From Lethocerus indicus (lineage: Eukaryota > Arthropoda > Insecta > Hemiptera > Belostomatidae), in contig JACDQD010000106.1 in assembly GCA_019843655.1 (NCBI GenBank), positions 1,178,001-1,242,000 of the forward strand: 64,000 nucleotides of DNA. Reading direction: 5' to 3'. Below the pieces are notes generated by a model that saw only the letters and a program-made list of their open reading frames with translations, did not search any database and had not been told where the DNA came from. Position numbers and translations under genes: made by a program. This document shows, one piece after another, positions 1-12,273 of the stretch. Position 1 is the stretch's first letter. Every line of letters begins with the position of its first letter.

Positions 1-753
1 TATAAAATTAAATAATATCGAAACCATTTGAATAGAATCGAAACCTAAAAATTCAAGAGTATGTTAGGAATTACAGTATAATTAGGTACATGTAGAAAAT
101 CCTACAATTAATAAAATATAAATTACTATACATGAAATAAAAGTACATAAAAAACTGTAATCATTTATAGAACTAAAGATTATTGTAAGTTGTAACTTCG
201 GATAAAAACCCAAGGCTTGTTATTTGTCTGCAAATTTGATATAACAGATGGGACATCTTAATTTTTTCAAACTATATAGAAAACACAGTCTAACTGCATA
301 CAAAACTCACTCGCTAAATGGAAAAATATTCCAGGGGGTCGGGTATAAATTTCCTTAGGGCTGTAAGAAAATAAGTCCACGAGTAAGACCAAACGTATTT
401 CCATTTTACCTGCCGCAACGATAAGTTCTCGTCAGAAGTGAAAAAGTCGGGAAGCTAGAAGTTGGGGGAGAGAGGGGGATACGAAAATTGAATCAGATTC
501 CCGAGAGAGCGTTTCGACGTCGTGACGTCATTATTTCCGGGCGTTTGATTTCTCCCGCAGTCGTACAAGTCTTTCAGGTCTTTCATTTATCGAATTCGTC
601 CAGGATTATTTCCGACGGTTATTATTCCAGCCCCGATCACCAGCATGACCCGATTTCCGAGTTCAGATCAAATATTTTTTATAGAGAAATTTGCGAACTG
701 AACAGGTATATGGATAGACAAATAGATAGATAGAAAGAGAGAGCTACGAATTT
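1..753. other. Unassigned non-coding sequence at the left edge
   Basis: AT-rich DNA with no supported gene. A short GATA-rich patch with GA repeats (about 714-742) precedes the first LINE copy. The 81-codon frame around 488-733 runs into that simple repeat and has no recognisable motif. Because the TSP1 exon needs an upstream partner, this may be intron of the same gene. Confidence 0.4.
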
Positions 754-1302
754 TCACTTGGAATCCCCTTACCCGACTTAAATCGACTTAAACCGAAAAT
801 TTGGACTTTTATGACCATTACTGAAACGGACATCAAAATTGACCTTAAGTAACAAACTGACAACATAGAAAGCGATAATTAAATCGACATGGACAGACGG
901 TATAGAGCTAAGGGGTTCCACCGAGACATCCAACATCGCTCGTATCCAGAGATTCCAGTCGAAAGTCCTTAATGCTCCCCGGTATGTTTCTGACCACACA
1001 ATCCAACATGACCTCAACATACCGACAGTCGAGGAAGTCGCAAAATCCAGGTTCCTGAAGTTCCACTCCCGCCTTTCTCCTCATCCTAATACACTCGTTC
1101 AGGTTTCTTTCCTCTCTTACCCATCAATTATCCCCCCCTCGCGTCGGCTTAAACGCCTAGAGATCTTCTTAGCCCTTAGACCATAATTGTTCGTGTCAAA
1201 AGTGCCATCTTTGGGTGGTTTCTTTTATCACGACATACATGTGAAAAAATACATACAACATTTGTACCTATAACATTCAAAAAAGGTAAAGAAAACGAAT
1301 TT
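746..1302 (+). mobile_element. Jockey-type LINE, 5'-truncated copy 1 with target-site duplication
   Basis: The element occupies about 754-1294. It matches the other five copies from the WNPxTRLK region of ORF2 through the NIPTV-D and FHSRLSPHPN segments to an A-rich 3' tail. ACGAATTT stands before it (746-753) and after the tail (1295-1302), the expected duplication of target-primed reverse transcription. The reading frame is broken by several shifts and stops, so the copy is dead. The open frame on the opposite strand at 778-1020 is an antisense shadow. Confidence 0.8.
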
Positions 1303-4120
1303 CATTCATTTGTCTCAGAAATTTGTTCCCTTCAGTAATTAACGGGTGAACAAACCGAAATTGTTAGTGTTAATTATTCTTAATTATATTTTAATTTCGA
1401 GTAGTAACATATGACATTATGCCACACTGAAGTCAGAAAACCGCAAAAGTGATCATTTAAAATTTCTTACAGTAATATTATCCGAAAATGTAAATAGAAA
1501 TTCCGTCCGTGTAACGGGTGGAAACACAGCTTCAAAGAAAATAACAATATCCGGGGCCGATATTGCCCGAAGATGAAGATAGATAGTGGGCACAAAATGG
1601 GTTGTTTAGAAAAGGATTCATACCGAACAATTTCCCTAGATCATTGGCGCCGGGGAAATTTCACCTGGATTTATTTTCATCGCTCTCTTTGGACCGACCT
1701 GCTGCCGTTGTATTGCAAACCTGTTGTTTTCTGAGAAGTGGGCCTAACGAAATTATCACAATGGCCGGGATTATGAATTGTGTCAAAATTAAATCTTATT
1801 CCCCGCTGCGATATTTTCCACTTTGTGAAATCACCGTTTTCTCGCTTACGGAGCCGAACCGCACTGGGCGTGAGTCGAATGAATTATTCATCGCGTAAAT
1901 TAAGGTTTATTTCGCTGTAATAACTCACGAAAGTGTACACTTTCGATTATTGTAACTCCGATCGGTAAACTACTCAGTAAGACACAAAACATTTACGATT
2001 TTTCTGTCTTTCATAATTATTAACTCTACCGATTTCCCATATTGTCCTGGACTTCTGTATCACCGTACTTACGTGCGTAAATTTGCGTTGTAAATTAAAA
2101 TATGCAATTTGGGAATAAAACAAGCATTAATTGACTTTAACGGCACATAATAATATGCCAGAAATTCATTATTTACTTCAAATCTGAAATTGAATAAAAA
2201 TATGTGCTGCAAACCGGAATTAAATCCTGATTCATTCAGCTAGTTCAGTTTTGATCGTTAAAAAATAAATCTAATTAGAATGCGATGGCATATTCCCTTT
2301 ACATCATTAGAGGAATTAAATAACTGGTGAAAGCGACTAGTAAAGAGAGTGTCTAATAAATATCACATCTGTGCACTGGGATTCAATTCTGTAATTAGAG
2401 AGAAGCAGGAACCAAACCTGTTTCAGCATACTTAAAACTCTAATTGCAAATTTCATTATGACTGTCCACAACGAATCTCCAGAACCAATTTCAAAGGCAG
2501 GCAGGAATCGATCAATTCAAAATCAGACCAAAACATTTGCAAACACAATTATATCATAAAGCAATTGCGTTATGGTATAATTTATTTAAGTCCTTAACCA
2601 ACTCCGTAATGTAGATCATGCGATTAGAAAATTACTTATATACTTATTATTGAGTTCCTAAGGTATGGTATTAAAGAAAGACTTCCTTGCAGAACGTCCT
2701 GTTAAATTTTAAAATAATCTTATAAATTTAATCCCGTCCGAACTACATCATTAACTATAATTGGTTTTACCCCAGGAAACTACGTCAGAGACAATGTTTC
2801 CCTCATTTCCGAGAAAAAGCACCCAATTAGTGAATCACTGAATGGAGATATTCGCCTAATCCTACTTTATTATCTGTGGGAGGAACCAGTTAAAATAAAA
2901 AAAACGTTTACTTGTAATTCTCAATCGAAGCGAAAAATTCGCTACCGTAAATTGTGGTAAAGGAAAAAAATGGTGCCTGCTCGTTTTAAGGTTAGACATT
3001 GGTACAACCCCAAGGAACATAAAATTTCCCCACATTGTGAGAAACTAAGAAATTCCTCGGACGAGGGGGGGGGAGTAAACATAAGCTCGAAATGTAAAAT
3101 CCAGTTTTCCCATTTGCGGTGGGATTTTTCGGGTTTTTTCTCCCCCGCTACCCACTCGTCCTCCCTTTAAGGAGGGCATTTTACGATGTCGAGTGAGACC
3201 CGGGCCCCTATGGTCGGGGTTGGTGGGCCCATGATCCTAAATCTGACGGGGGTAGGTACTTCCCACACTAGCTGGAAAACCTAAGGAATTTACCGCTCCT
3301 TATTCGGATCCTTTGTTTTACGCTGCTCTTTTCTATAGGCGCCATTAAACAGTTTAATTATTATGGCCGCATATATGTAAAAAATGTTTGTTCCGGTTCT
3401 TTGCAACGTATTAATCCCTTGTTGTGTTTTAGAAATTTCAAATTACTCGGAGTATAGTGTAAAATATTAGTATTAGATTAGCAATTACCTAAATAACGGG
3501 ACTATCGCTTTTCACAATAATGAATTTAATGTGATCTGAAGCATTCAATGAAATGGTTGCATGAATAGTTGAATAGTATTTACAACGAAAAAGAGTTGTT
3601 GGACATGAAACCCACATTGCTAAAAAATTCCTACTCCTATCGAACATTATCGTCCCGGTTTGCCATCTCTGACAAAGAAAATGTACGGAATTTGACCGAA
3701 TAAATTTTTATGATGGGGAAGAGCCCCGGAACAAATTGAGCAAATATCTACTTGCCTCCAAGAACTCCCCCCAGATTCAACCGGAAGAATGCCACGTATG
3801 ACCCGGAGCCCGCATGAGTATCAGATATATATCTTTATTCAATCCGCCCCGCCGTGTTTCCTTTCCGCCTGCGTTGAAAATCCATCCAGGGCATTTGGCC
3901 GTGTTGTGTAGGTCGGGGCTCTTATCTTGTCAGATAAGCCATCCCCCTCCCACTCCACCAACCCCGGCCATACCACCATATCAACCAACCTGCCTCTACA
4001 ATCTTCACACTCGCCTCCACCGCCTCCTCTTTTTTTATCTGGACCGGTTTATTCACTGTGCGCTTTCTCCTAAGCATCTTATTCTTCATCTCGTTTCTCT
4101 CCCTCTTATTTCAGTTTGCC
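1303..4120. other. Unassigned AT-rich sequence
   Basis: I see no supported gene. The frames at 1602-1898 and 2970-3170 have no recognisable domain, no convincing splice signals in phase with the known exons and ordinary composition. A run of nine G lies near 3065-3073. Likely intron or intergenic. Confidence 0.4.
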
Positions 4121-4603
4121 ATACCTCTTTTGAGGTCTGCGAGGGGTTGGAATACCGTATATTTCGTGTGTTTCTGCCTCCTCTCGCCGGTTTGGTCTCT
4201 TGCTGGACCGGTTTCGGCTGCTCGCCACCTTCAATAGCGGTGTTTACCACTTTTGGCGCTTTGGATGTTTTTTGGGCATCCTCACTGCACTGCCACTGTC
4301 ATTTGTACTGTGCAGTGAGGATTCCCACTGCCAAAGTGGAATCCAGAAGTGCCAAAGTTACCAATACCGGTCTAGCAAAAGACCAAATCAACAAGAGGAG
4401 TCAGAAATACATGAAATCTACTTGGAATGTGTCTTCCATTAGCCGCTCTCCCCCGTAATGCCAGATATGTACAATTAATTAAAACACGTTTAAATGGAAT
4501 TATTAAGTATTTCGCATGTGTAAAGTGTATTTCGCCAAAATCCATTCTTCTACTTAGAATATATTGTTCCCATAGTATTATATATCGTACAATGTATGTT
4601 ATC

Positions 4604-4627
4604 AAGGCGCTAATACTAGACCCGTAA
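4604..4627. repeat. Palindromic mini-repeat, half copy inside foldback copy A
   Basis: Only the left half is present (GGCGCTAATACTAGACCCG). Compared with the full copy at 21701-21759, the right half and about 15 flanking bases are missing between two TAAG tetramers. Confidence 0.55.
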
Positions 4628-5126
4628 GGCCGAACTGCGGAACGGCCAACCAGTACTGAAATCGCATGTTACACCTTTAAAAATTAATAAAATACCGGAA
4701 ATATTATTATTAAATCGATAGGTAATTATTAATTAGTTAATCTATATCTAATAATTTTTATTTAAAGAGAATGCATAAGTGTTCTTTGGGTGCACTTGCA
4801 CCGATAAACTAGCGTGCTCTGAGGGTGGTGCGGAGATGTACTTAACTAAACATAACTAGAACTAGATTCCAGAACTTAACTAGATTACTAAAAATAAACT
4901 TGTTTCAATAAATTTTGGATCAACAGGAATACTTATATGATCGTAAATACACAGTACCAGATAGGTTTCCTGTCATATATTGGGAAGTCAGAACCTAATA
5001 GTTGTGACCAGTTGTGTGATCAAATATATATTTGACCGATAATCCGACAGAGGCCTAAGCCGATTAACAAAATCCCTCCCAACCCAAATAAGTCAAACAT
5101 CCCCCAAGAACACAGTAACAAGAAAC

Positions 5127-5151
5127 ATATATATATATATATATATATATA
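5127..5151. repeat. (AT)12 microsatellite inside a foldback arm
   Basis: A pure AT run sits where other copies of the foldback family have only a few TA steps (about 42254 and 62423), so it expanded after insertion. Confidence 0.9.
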
Positions 5152-6079
5152 CACGACAAACAGACAACCACCACAGTACAAGTGACAGTGACAGTGCAGT
5201 GAGGATGCCCAAAAAACAGCCAAAGTGCCATAAGTGACTAACACCGCTACCGAAGATCTATTGATATATATTTCAATTTGATATCTATTGATAAATGGGA
5301 GAGACACACGGAATAACTGGGGATATCCGATCTAAGGGGGGCCGAATTATGGCGAGTTAGAAACAGGGTGATATTTGATGCGGGAGGTGTCTGTCTTGAT
5401 TGGGGAGTGCGGCGAGGGGGGGGATTGGATCCGGAGAGCAATATATATTGTCGGGCGGGGTATTTGATCTCCGCGGAAGGCGACGCGAAATTAGCGATGC
5501 AAATGTATGCCCGCGTCTTGTAACGAAGTTTATAGCCGCCTCCGGTCCACCCACCCGGCTTCGGCTACTTTCAGCCCTCCAATTACTCCAAATTCCTGAG
5601 AGGGTCTCTTATTACGTATTCATTTTCGGGCCGCATCCCCTTAATTGTTTGAATATTCATAAACGCCCTAGTCCTATTTCTCCCCTTTTTTGTCCCCTCG
5701 TCCTAGACGGCCAGCTAGCGGGAAATCACGCCCACCCTATATCATTGCCATAAGGCATTCGTCGTGTGGGTAATTAAAATGCAAATTATTTTATAAATTA
5801 AATTGTCGACAATGCTTATTTTCGTGCAATCAGTTAAGATACGAGTGCATATGAAAAAAAATTAAGTACTTTCTAAAGCAGGAGAAAATATTTATTGGTT
5901 AAATTTTCGTGATGTATTATGTTATGTCTGTAAATTTGTACGGGGTAATAAATTGTTGAATGGTATAATAATGATATCATCGTTAAGATTGGTTATGCGG
6001 AGTCATAAAAAGCAGCCATTTGGGCAGGGTGTGCTCGAACCAGCGGCGACTCGACGACGTGTCACCTCTCCAATGTGTT

Positions 6080-6101
6080 TTCTCTCTCTCTCTCTCTCTC
6101 T
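6080..6101. repeat. (TC)n microsatellite
   Basis: About ten uninterrupted TC units. Confidence 0.9.
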
Positions 6102-9100
6102 GTCCATTGGTCCACGTCGGCCATTAAACCGTAGAAATGATCTCTACGATATTGAAAGAACTTCTGTTGCTCGGCTTCTTCTCTTTCTTACGTCTTTCTT
6201 CCCTGCCTCTCCCTTCTTCCTTTGCCAGCTCGACCTACCCCCAGTCACCCTTTTTCATATTTCTCGGACCACTCGAAGCCGCATTAAGCTGAAAGGGTAT
6301 CGAGAGCCGTAACAGCGTCGCCTCCCGCGCTACGGCTTTCGGGGAGAAATCCAGATATCGCTGCGAAAAGAGACAGAGAGTGGAATCGCCCGAATGGTGA
6401 AGTGGGACCGAGAGCGGGTTGGATACTGGGCGCGGGGGCGGCGGATTTAGGTGCAAAACAACGAAAATACATTTATAGATTTTACTTCTATTTTTGTCTT
6501 TATGGCCAAAGGATTTTCTCCGGCCGAATATCCAAACTGTGAAATGATTCGACTCGATTTCAAATCCCGTTTCAGTTCAAAGGGTGGGATAGTTGGTATT
6601 AGAGATTGTGGTGCATATTATAAAGCGTGATTTTTATTTACGATATATTTTGGATAGGCACCAGGGTTCGGAATAATATCATTTTTGCAATCTACCTGAC
6701 TGATACTTAAAACCCGATCGAGCCACCAAAGGAATCTCTTAAATTGTTAAAATATAATTACATTTTTTATTTCAATATAATGCCTAATATATTAGAGCAT
6801 TCTTTACTAAGAACACCTATAAGATGAAATCGCGTTAACTCGATAGTCGATTAATCGCAAGATTTATTAGAAATTCGCCTATATACGAAGCAGATTAATA
6901 TTATATATTATCCGAAAACTGCAGAAGCAGAGGAGAGTTGCCTTTTTTGCATCTCCGTTGTTTTGTCGCTTTAGGGAAATTGCATTAGCCGCTACGGTAA
7001 AGCCCGATGGCCAGATGGCCGCTAAATCAAACGATACGAGCCGAATTACATACGGACCGACGACCGTATCAACGTCCATCCACGACGGCGGTCCTTTATT
7101 TGTACCCGAGTTAGGCTTTGTTTTAGCCTAAACAAAAAAAAAAAGAACCAACTAAACAAAAGCGAAGAAAAAACTAAAAAAATATTCGTCCGAATATTCC
7201 GGGAGGGGACGGCTCACTGGTCGAGTTTCCTGGTTCTCCCAGTGAACAAAAACCAAAAAAAGGGGAGAGCGAAGGTAGGATTTATATGTGTGGGTGGGGC
7301 TAACTGCCCCCCCACCCCGTAACAAATGCCTGGGCCTACCAACCCTTCCCTCCCCCTTCCAAGGCCCCTTGTAAATCGAAATTGAGCGATTTCATTTTTC
7401 GGCTGGAACAAAGGCAGCCCATAAATATGGGGCCCGTCGCGCTTCGCGCCGCCGCCGCCTCCGCTGCCACAAGCGCCAGCGTATTTGATTTAATCGCTCC
7501 CGAACAGAAAAAAAATAAACGGAAGGGAAAAAGTCCGACTTATAACGTTCTCCGGCTTTAATACAGGTGTTCAAAATCGGAGATCCCTGTACAATCGACT
7601 GTATAATAAAACATAGGTTAAAAGACAAAGTTTCGAATTCGGATGTGTGAATACAGAATCGTTCGTATACATCGATAGCATATTTCCGTCATAAGATGCT
7701 CAAAATCGGGGGGTTTCCTGCATTTGCGCTTTGTATCTAACCAGCTAAATTAGTACAGACATTTATAATAAATAATTAATTAGATACAAAATAATTTTCC
7801 ATACTCCGGCTCAAAATTTCTGAAAATTTTGGGACAGGATATAATTAGTAATAAATTACATATTTTTCATTGACAACGGGTTACAATGGAGTTCAATACA
7901 GAACAATATTCCTTCCACTGTTATTCCAATACTGCAATTCCAAAATTAAATTAAAATGAAATTAAAGTTAAATTGCGTATCAAAAAACATCAAACACAAA
8001 ATTTCCGAATTTAAAACTTATGAGAAAAAAATTCGTTAGTAGGCTCTTCAAAAACCTGCTGAACATCTTAAATAGAATGAGTAACTTTTGATAATGCTAG
8101 GAATGAATTATTGAACTATTTATTGAAACTGAAATGAGAGAGTATTATTTTGGATATATGTATAAAGATTGCTTTATAATGTCTTTACAACTTCTGCTGC
8201 AAAGAAACAATTTAGAACAAGAAATTAATCAACGTCTATTATATTAAATTCTTGGTTCAAACCGCGAAAATATGTTAATTGAGTCTGGGTAGGGGGGTAG
8301 ACTGGAAGGGAGTGGACATGCCTAGACATTTCGATAGCTAGTGAATTCCTGAGCGTTAACGACCCGGCGGGGCGCCATACGTGTGGAAACGCCAACCTTC
8401 AGTCACCGGGAGGTGGCGAAGGCCGGTCTATTGAGGAGGCCAAGTTGGCCGGAAAATTGGAAAACCTCTCTCAACGCGTCTGTTTGTCCCCTGGTTTCCA
8501 CTCGGAAAATGCCGGCCTCAATCCCGACCTAGCCCGCACCGAAATAACAACAATTTCCACGATCATGACGCACCGACGCCTTTTCTTTCATTCGCGCAAC
8601 AAAAATTCGCTACAATAGATTAGCTAAAATTTACGACGAAACAGTGGCCACAGAACAGGGCCCGTATAGTAATTCGCTCCTTTCACATTTAACGTAAGTT
8701 AATCAAACACGCAATGTTTCCTACATTTAATTGACGCAAGAAGAACGGTTTTCTTCGCTTTTTTTCATAAGATTAACGAAGAGGATGATGAATATCGAGA
8801 TGAACAGCTTGAATATTATGGACTGGTTATTTGAACTTCAGTTACGGATCGATTCAGATTTTCAGATTGAATCAGGGTTTATCGTTATGGGTGCTCAAAG
8901 TTCAATAAATTCGTATTGAGAAACACACAGTTTTAGTCAGACCACCAACAACCGATTTTAACTATTCGGAGTTTTTTATAGTCGGTAGCTTCTTTACGGT
9001 CGTCGACTTGCCAATGGAGGAGAGTGTGGCGTTCCCTTCGGTTCGGGCGGGATTTCGGCGGAGTTGGTAAAAGTGGTTTCGACGGTATCGAAATTGGGCC

Positions 9101-10010
9101 CCGGATATAATCCGTATGCACATATAAAACGGGCGGCTCAACGACGAGACAGAGAAAGAGAGGGAGAGATTCTTTGAGAGAAGTAAACGACGGGTGGTGG
9201 GTGGATTCTAGTGGCTTGGGCAGGCCTGTCGGCCACATAACTCCCCTTCAACTTTCCCCTACCCACTACTTGCGTTCGCGGCCCCCAAAGTTCCGGAATA
9301 AATTTTAAAACTGAGTATGAACTCGGCCCGCCCATTTTACTTTAAGATATTGGGCCCGCCTAGCCCAAATGAAATATTCAGAGTTAGCGATTCAATTACG
9401 TATTCAACGCCGATTTCAATTTTGATTTTACGACTTTCTTCCGTGAAATATTCGGTTTAGCGCGGACCCCTTGCAATGAATTAACCGGCATTATTCTGGC
9501 CGGCTCGAATATCGTACTTGGTTAGAGTTCGTAAACTATAAATTTAGAAACTTTCAATACGGACCACTATAATTCACTGGAAACAACACTACACGATAGC
9601 TGCCACGTCTATACACAATCTATTGCATAATGTATACTACACAAAGCATAATTAAACGGTCGATAAAAATATAACTCCGTCAAACTCTATGTTACAAAGT
9701 TTAGTGGGGGCATGTGGGGGAGGGGTAAAATCATGACAGCAAATTTAAAATGTATAATATTGGACGTGAATCATTTTACTACAGACATAATGCTACTGAC
9801 GACGGCCAGATCCCGAATCCTGTCCAGGATGCAACCAAATCAGCGAGTGTAGAGGGAAAATGGACATTAGTCCCTACGGTAATCCAGCGGTACCCCTTTT
9901 TACACGCTATCCCGCAGGGTATACCTATGTCGGCTACTACTCAAATTATCTCCCAGCTGAACCTCTGTTTTTGCCCTGAGTAGAGAGCCGTTATATAATT
10001 CTGGCAGCTA

Positions 10011-10030
10011 CTGTGGTGCCTCCACCACAG
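10011..10030. repeat. Short perfect hairpin
   Basis: CTGTGGTG and CACCACAG form an 8-bp stem around a 4-base loop. No function is indicated. Confidence 0.6.
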
Positions 10031-11631
10031 AAGACCAACAACCTAACCCCCGCCATCCAACGCTTTTCTTCTTACTCGGCAGATCGACCCTCTCCCGGGC
10101 TTGATTAAACAAAAACGGCTGATCGGCGTTTTAATCTCATCAGTTGAAAATATTTCCGAATTGAACTGAAGTCTTTAAACTATGAAAAATAGGAATATTG
10201 TATCTATAAGAATGCAATTCATTTCTGCGTAATTATTATTTTAAATAAAAATTTGATAATATTACCTAGAATGAGTTATAGACGGAGCGGCAAGTATATA
10301 AAACACCAGAGACGGAGCGTCGGGAAATCATGTCGTCATTATAAGTGCATGCTGTCAACAATTATATTGGAGTTATAACTTTACCAAGCCCCTTAACGAG
10401 GTAGCGCGTCAAATAGTTTACCCTTCAAGTAGGTAGTGGAACATCGAAGAACCCCAACGCCGCTACGTTATTGAGGGAAGTTGGCCCCCCGCGCGGAAAA
10501 TTTGATAATACCGACGGGTTGAGTCGGTAAGAGGGACCGGCGCCTTGTCTCGAGAGTTTTGAAATTCGGCGGTGTCTCAGACTGCCATAGAAATTCCTTT
10601 ACAACTAAATGAAATAAAAAAGGACTATTACAACAATATTACTGTTACGTATTATTAGAAAGTTTTTTACCTAGATCGTATGTGCAGTCCAACTTTATTA
10701 TATAAACATGGAACAAGATTACCCTGCATATTAAGGAAAAGACATTTTTGATGTTTCGAACATATATTACCCTGAACTCGAATGAGTTACACTGACTCTG
10801 TGCGTATTGTGCGTAATGAGGAGTTGAAAGTCCGAAGTTGTCGGTGAAATGGTTAAACATTTTTCGGTATATTTAAAATGTTATTTAAATTAATTTATTA
10901 CGAATAAATTGTTGCTCGCGTTATTCTAATATTTTTCTCATCCAACCAACTCGCCGCACAATCCATTAGAATGTCATTCGAATTTATCACCATCGGAAAA
11001 TGTATTTATTCGACGACAGAAAACCAACAATTTTCAATTCTAGCCATCGGGATGCACAATTATAGTCGGAGCACTGCGGAGGGGTGGGGGGAGGTTGACA
11101 CAGGAAGGGGGTCGAAAATTTAAATTTAATTGGAACACAGGGTGCGGATAAAAGGGCTAGAACCGCAGAGTAGGGCGGGCGATGCCAAATTAACGAGGCT
11201 GTCCCTCGGCCGAGGGGACCGTGTCGGGGAGGGTATTAAACGCCGGATAAAATTACTGGCCGGAGATAACAACCAAAGCGAAAATATTCGATTTCAAAAA
11301 CCCGAGACCAAGCGAGTTGAGAGTAGGCGACCCGAATGTTGGGGCCGGCGGGGGCGGGGGCCGACACAATGCCACCGCTCGCTTCCACCTCCAATTAGCC
11401 TAATTGTTATGAGTGCAGTTCAATTTTCCTAATGTTTCTTAATTACCTTAATCATCTCTCTTTCTCTCTCCGGTCCCATTTCACTATTATCACTCTCTCC
11501 TCTTTCCCTCTTCCTCACACTATCCCTCCCTCTCCACTCTCTTTATCTGTTTCTCCCTCTTTCACTTGATAGGCGGCCTTAGGCGAGAGTCTTGGACGCA
11601 GAAAACCGAATAGATTTATTAATAAACTAAT

Positions 11632-12273
11632 AAATTCCAACAGCAGGCTCGCTACCTGGGACTTTACATAGGCAAAAGACTCACGTGGAACCCCCATACG
11701 CGACTCAAAAGAACAGACCTCAACCGCAAATTTGGACTGCTGAGACCTCTTTTGGAAAAGACATCAAAACTGACAGTAGACAACAAACTTACAATATACA
11801 AATCCATTTTAAAACCGACATGGACTTACGGAATAGAGCTATGGGGTTCCGCTAAGAAATCGAACATCGCCCGCATCCAGATATTCCAATTAAAAGTCCT
11901 TCGTACCATCCTTAATGCTCCCTGGTATGTTTCTAACCGAACAATCCATAATGACCTCAACATACCGACAGTCGATGAAGTCGCAAAATCACGCTTCCTT
12001 AAATTCCATTCCCGCCTCTCTCCACATCCCAATCCACTCGTTCAGTCCCTTTCCTCTGTTTCCCATCCATTATCTCCCCCGCGTCGGCTCAAACGCCACT
12101 GGCCCAGAGATCTTCTTAGCCCGAAGCCATAAACTGTTCATGTGGAAAAAGTGCCATCATTGGGTGGTCTCTTTTATCGAAACATTCATGTGAAAAGGAA
12201 ACACTCATCAGTTGTACCCATAACTATACGTAGTTGATTATACAAAAATAAAAAAGGTTAAAAAAAAATTCCA
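11632..12273 (+). mobile_element. Jockey-type LINE, 5'-truncated copy 2 with target-site duplication
   Basis: The element spans about 11640-12265 and is flanked by AAATTCCA at 11632-11639 and 12266-12273. It begins about 40 bp further upstream in the element than copies 1, 3 and 4, and ends in an A-rich tail. The 3' untranslated part resembles that of the other copies. It is the second-best-preserved copy. Confidence 0.85.
11641..12132 (+). pseudogene. Open C-terminal remnant of LINE ORF2 (reverse transcriptase protein)
   Basis: An uninterrupted frame of 163 codons plus stop encodes the region downstream of the catalytic core of Jockey-type ORF2. Recognisable pieces are RYLGLYIGKRLTW, SKLTVDNKLTIYK, PTWTYGIELWG, VLRTILNAPWYVSN and FHSRLSPHPNPL. 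In Drosophila Jockey the equivalent stretch carries the same ILKPxWTYGIxLWG and HPNPLxQ signatures. The fragment has no start of its own and lacks the endonuclease and YADD box, so it cannot make an active enzyme. The intact frame suggests a fairly recent insertion. Confidence 0.8.

Larger units (their letters stand above)
4121..5257 (+). mobile_element. Foldback/TIR element copy A (composite, about 1.1 kb, non-coding)
   Basis: The left arm (4121-4320) begins ATACCTC and carries the family signature GGTCTGCGAGGGGTTGG, then CTGGACCGGTTTCGGCTG. An abbreviated reverse-complement arm follows at about 4310-4423, then a core shared with 21.5 and 41.8 kb (4424-4770), a second internal segment (4789-5115), an (AT)12 microsatellite and a right arm broken at 5257. 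No transposase is encoded; the 214-codon frame at 3814-4458 crosses the arm and is spurious. The copy looks rearranged, as if one damaged copy had recombined with another. Confidence 0.7.
5258..11631. other. Long unassigned stretch
   Basis: No supported gene in 6.4 kb. It contains a (TC)n run at 6080-6101, several GC-richer patches (5400-5560, 6300-6450, 8340-8540, 11040-11400) and a small hairpin at 10011-10030. Open frames here (up to 119 codons at 5953-6312) include simple repeat or lack motifs. An upstream exon of the TSP1/TSPN gene could be hidden here if it is short, but I could not identify one. Confidence 0.35.

Noticed and set aside
3814..4458. 214-codon frame, the second-longest open frame in the window
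   Set aside because: Its second half is the foldback arm and core, and the first half is proline-rich low-information sequence without motifs.
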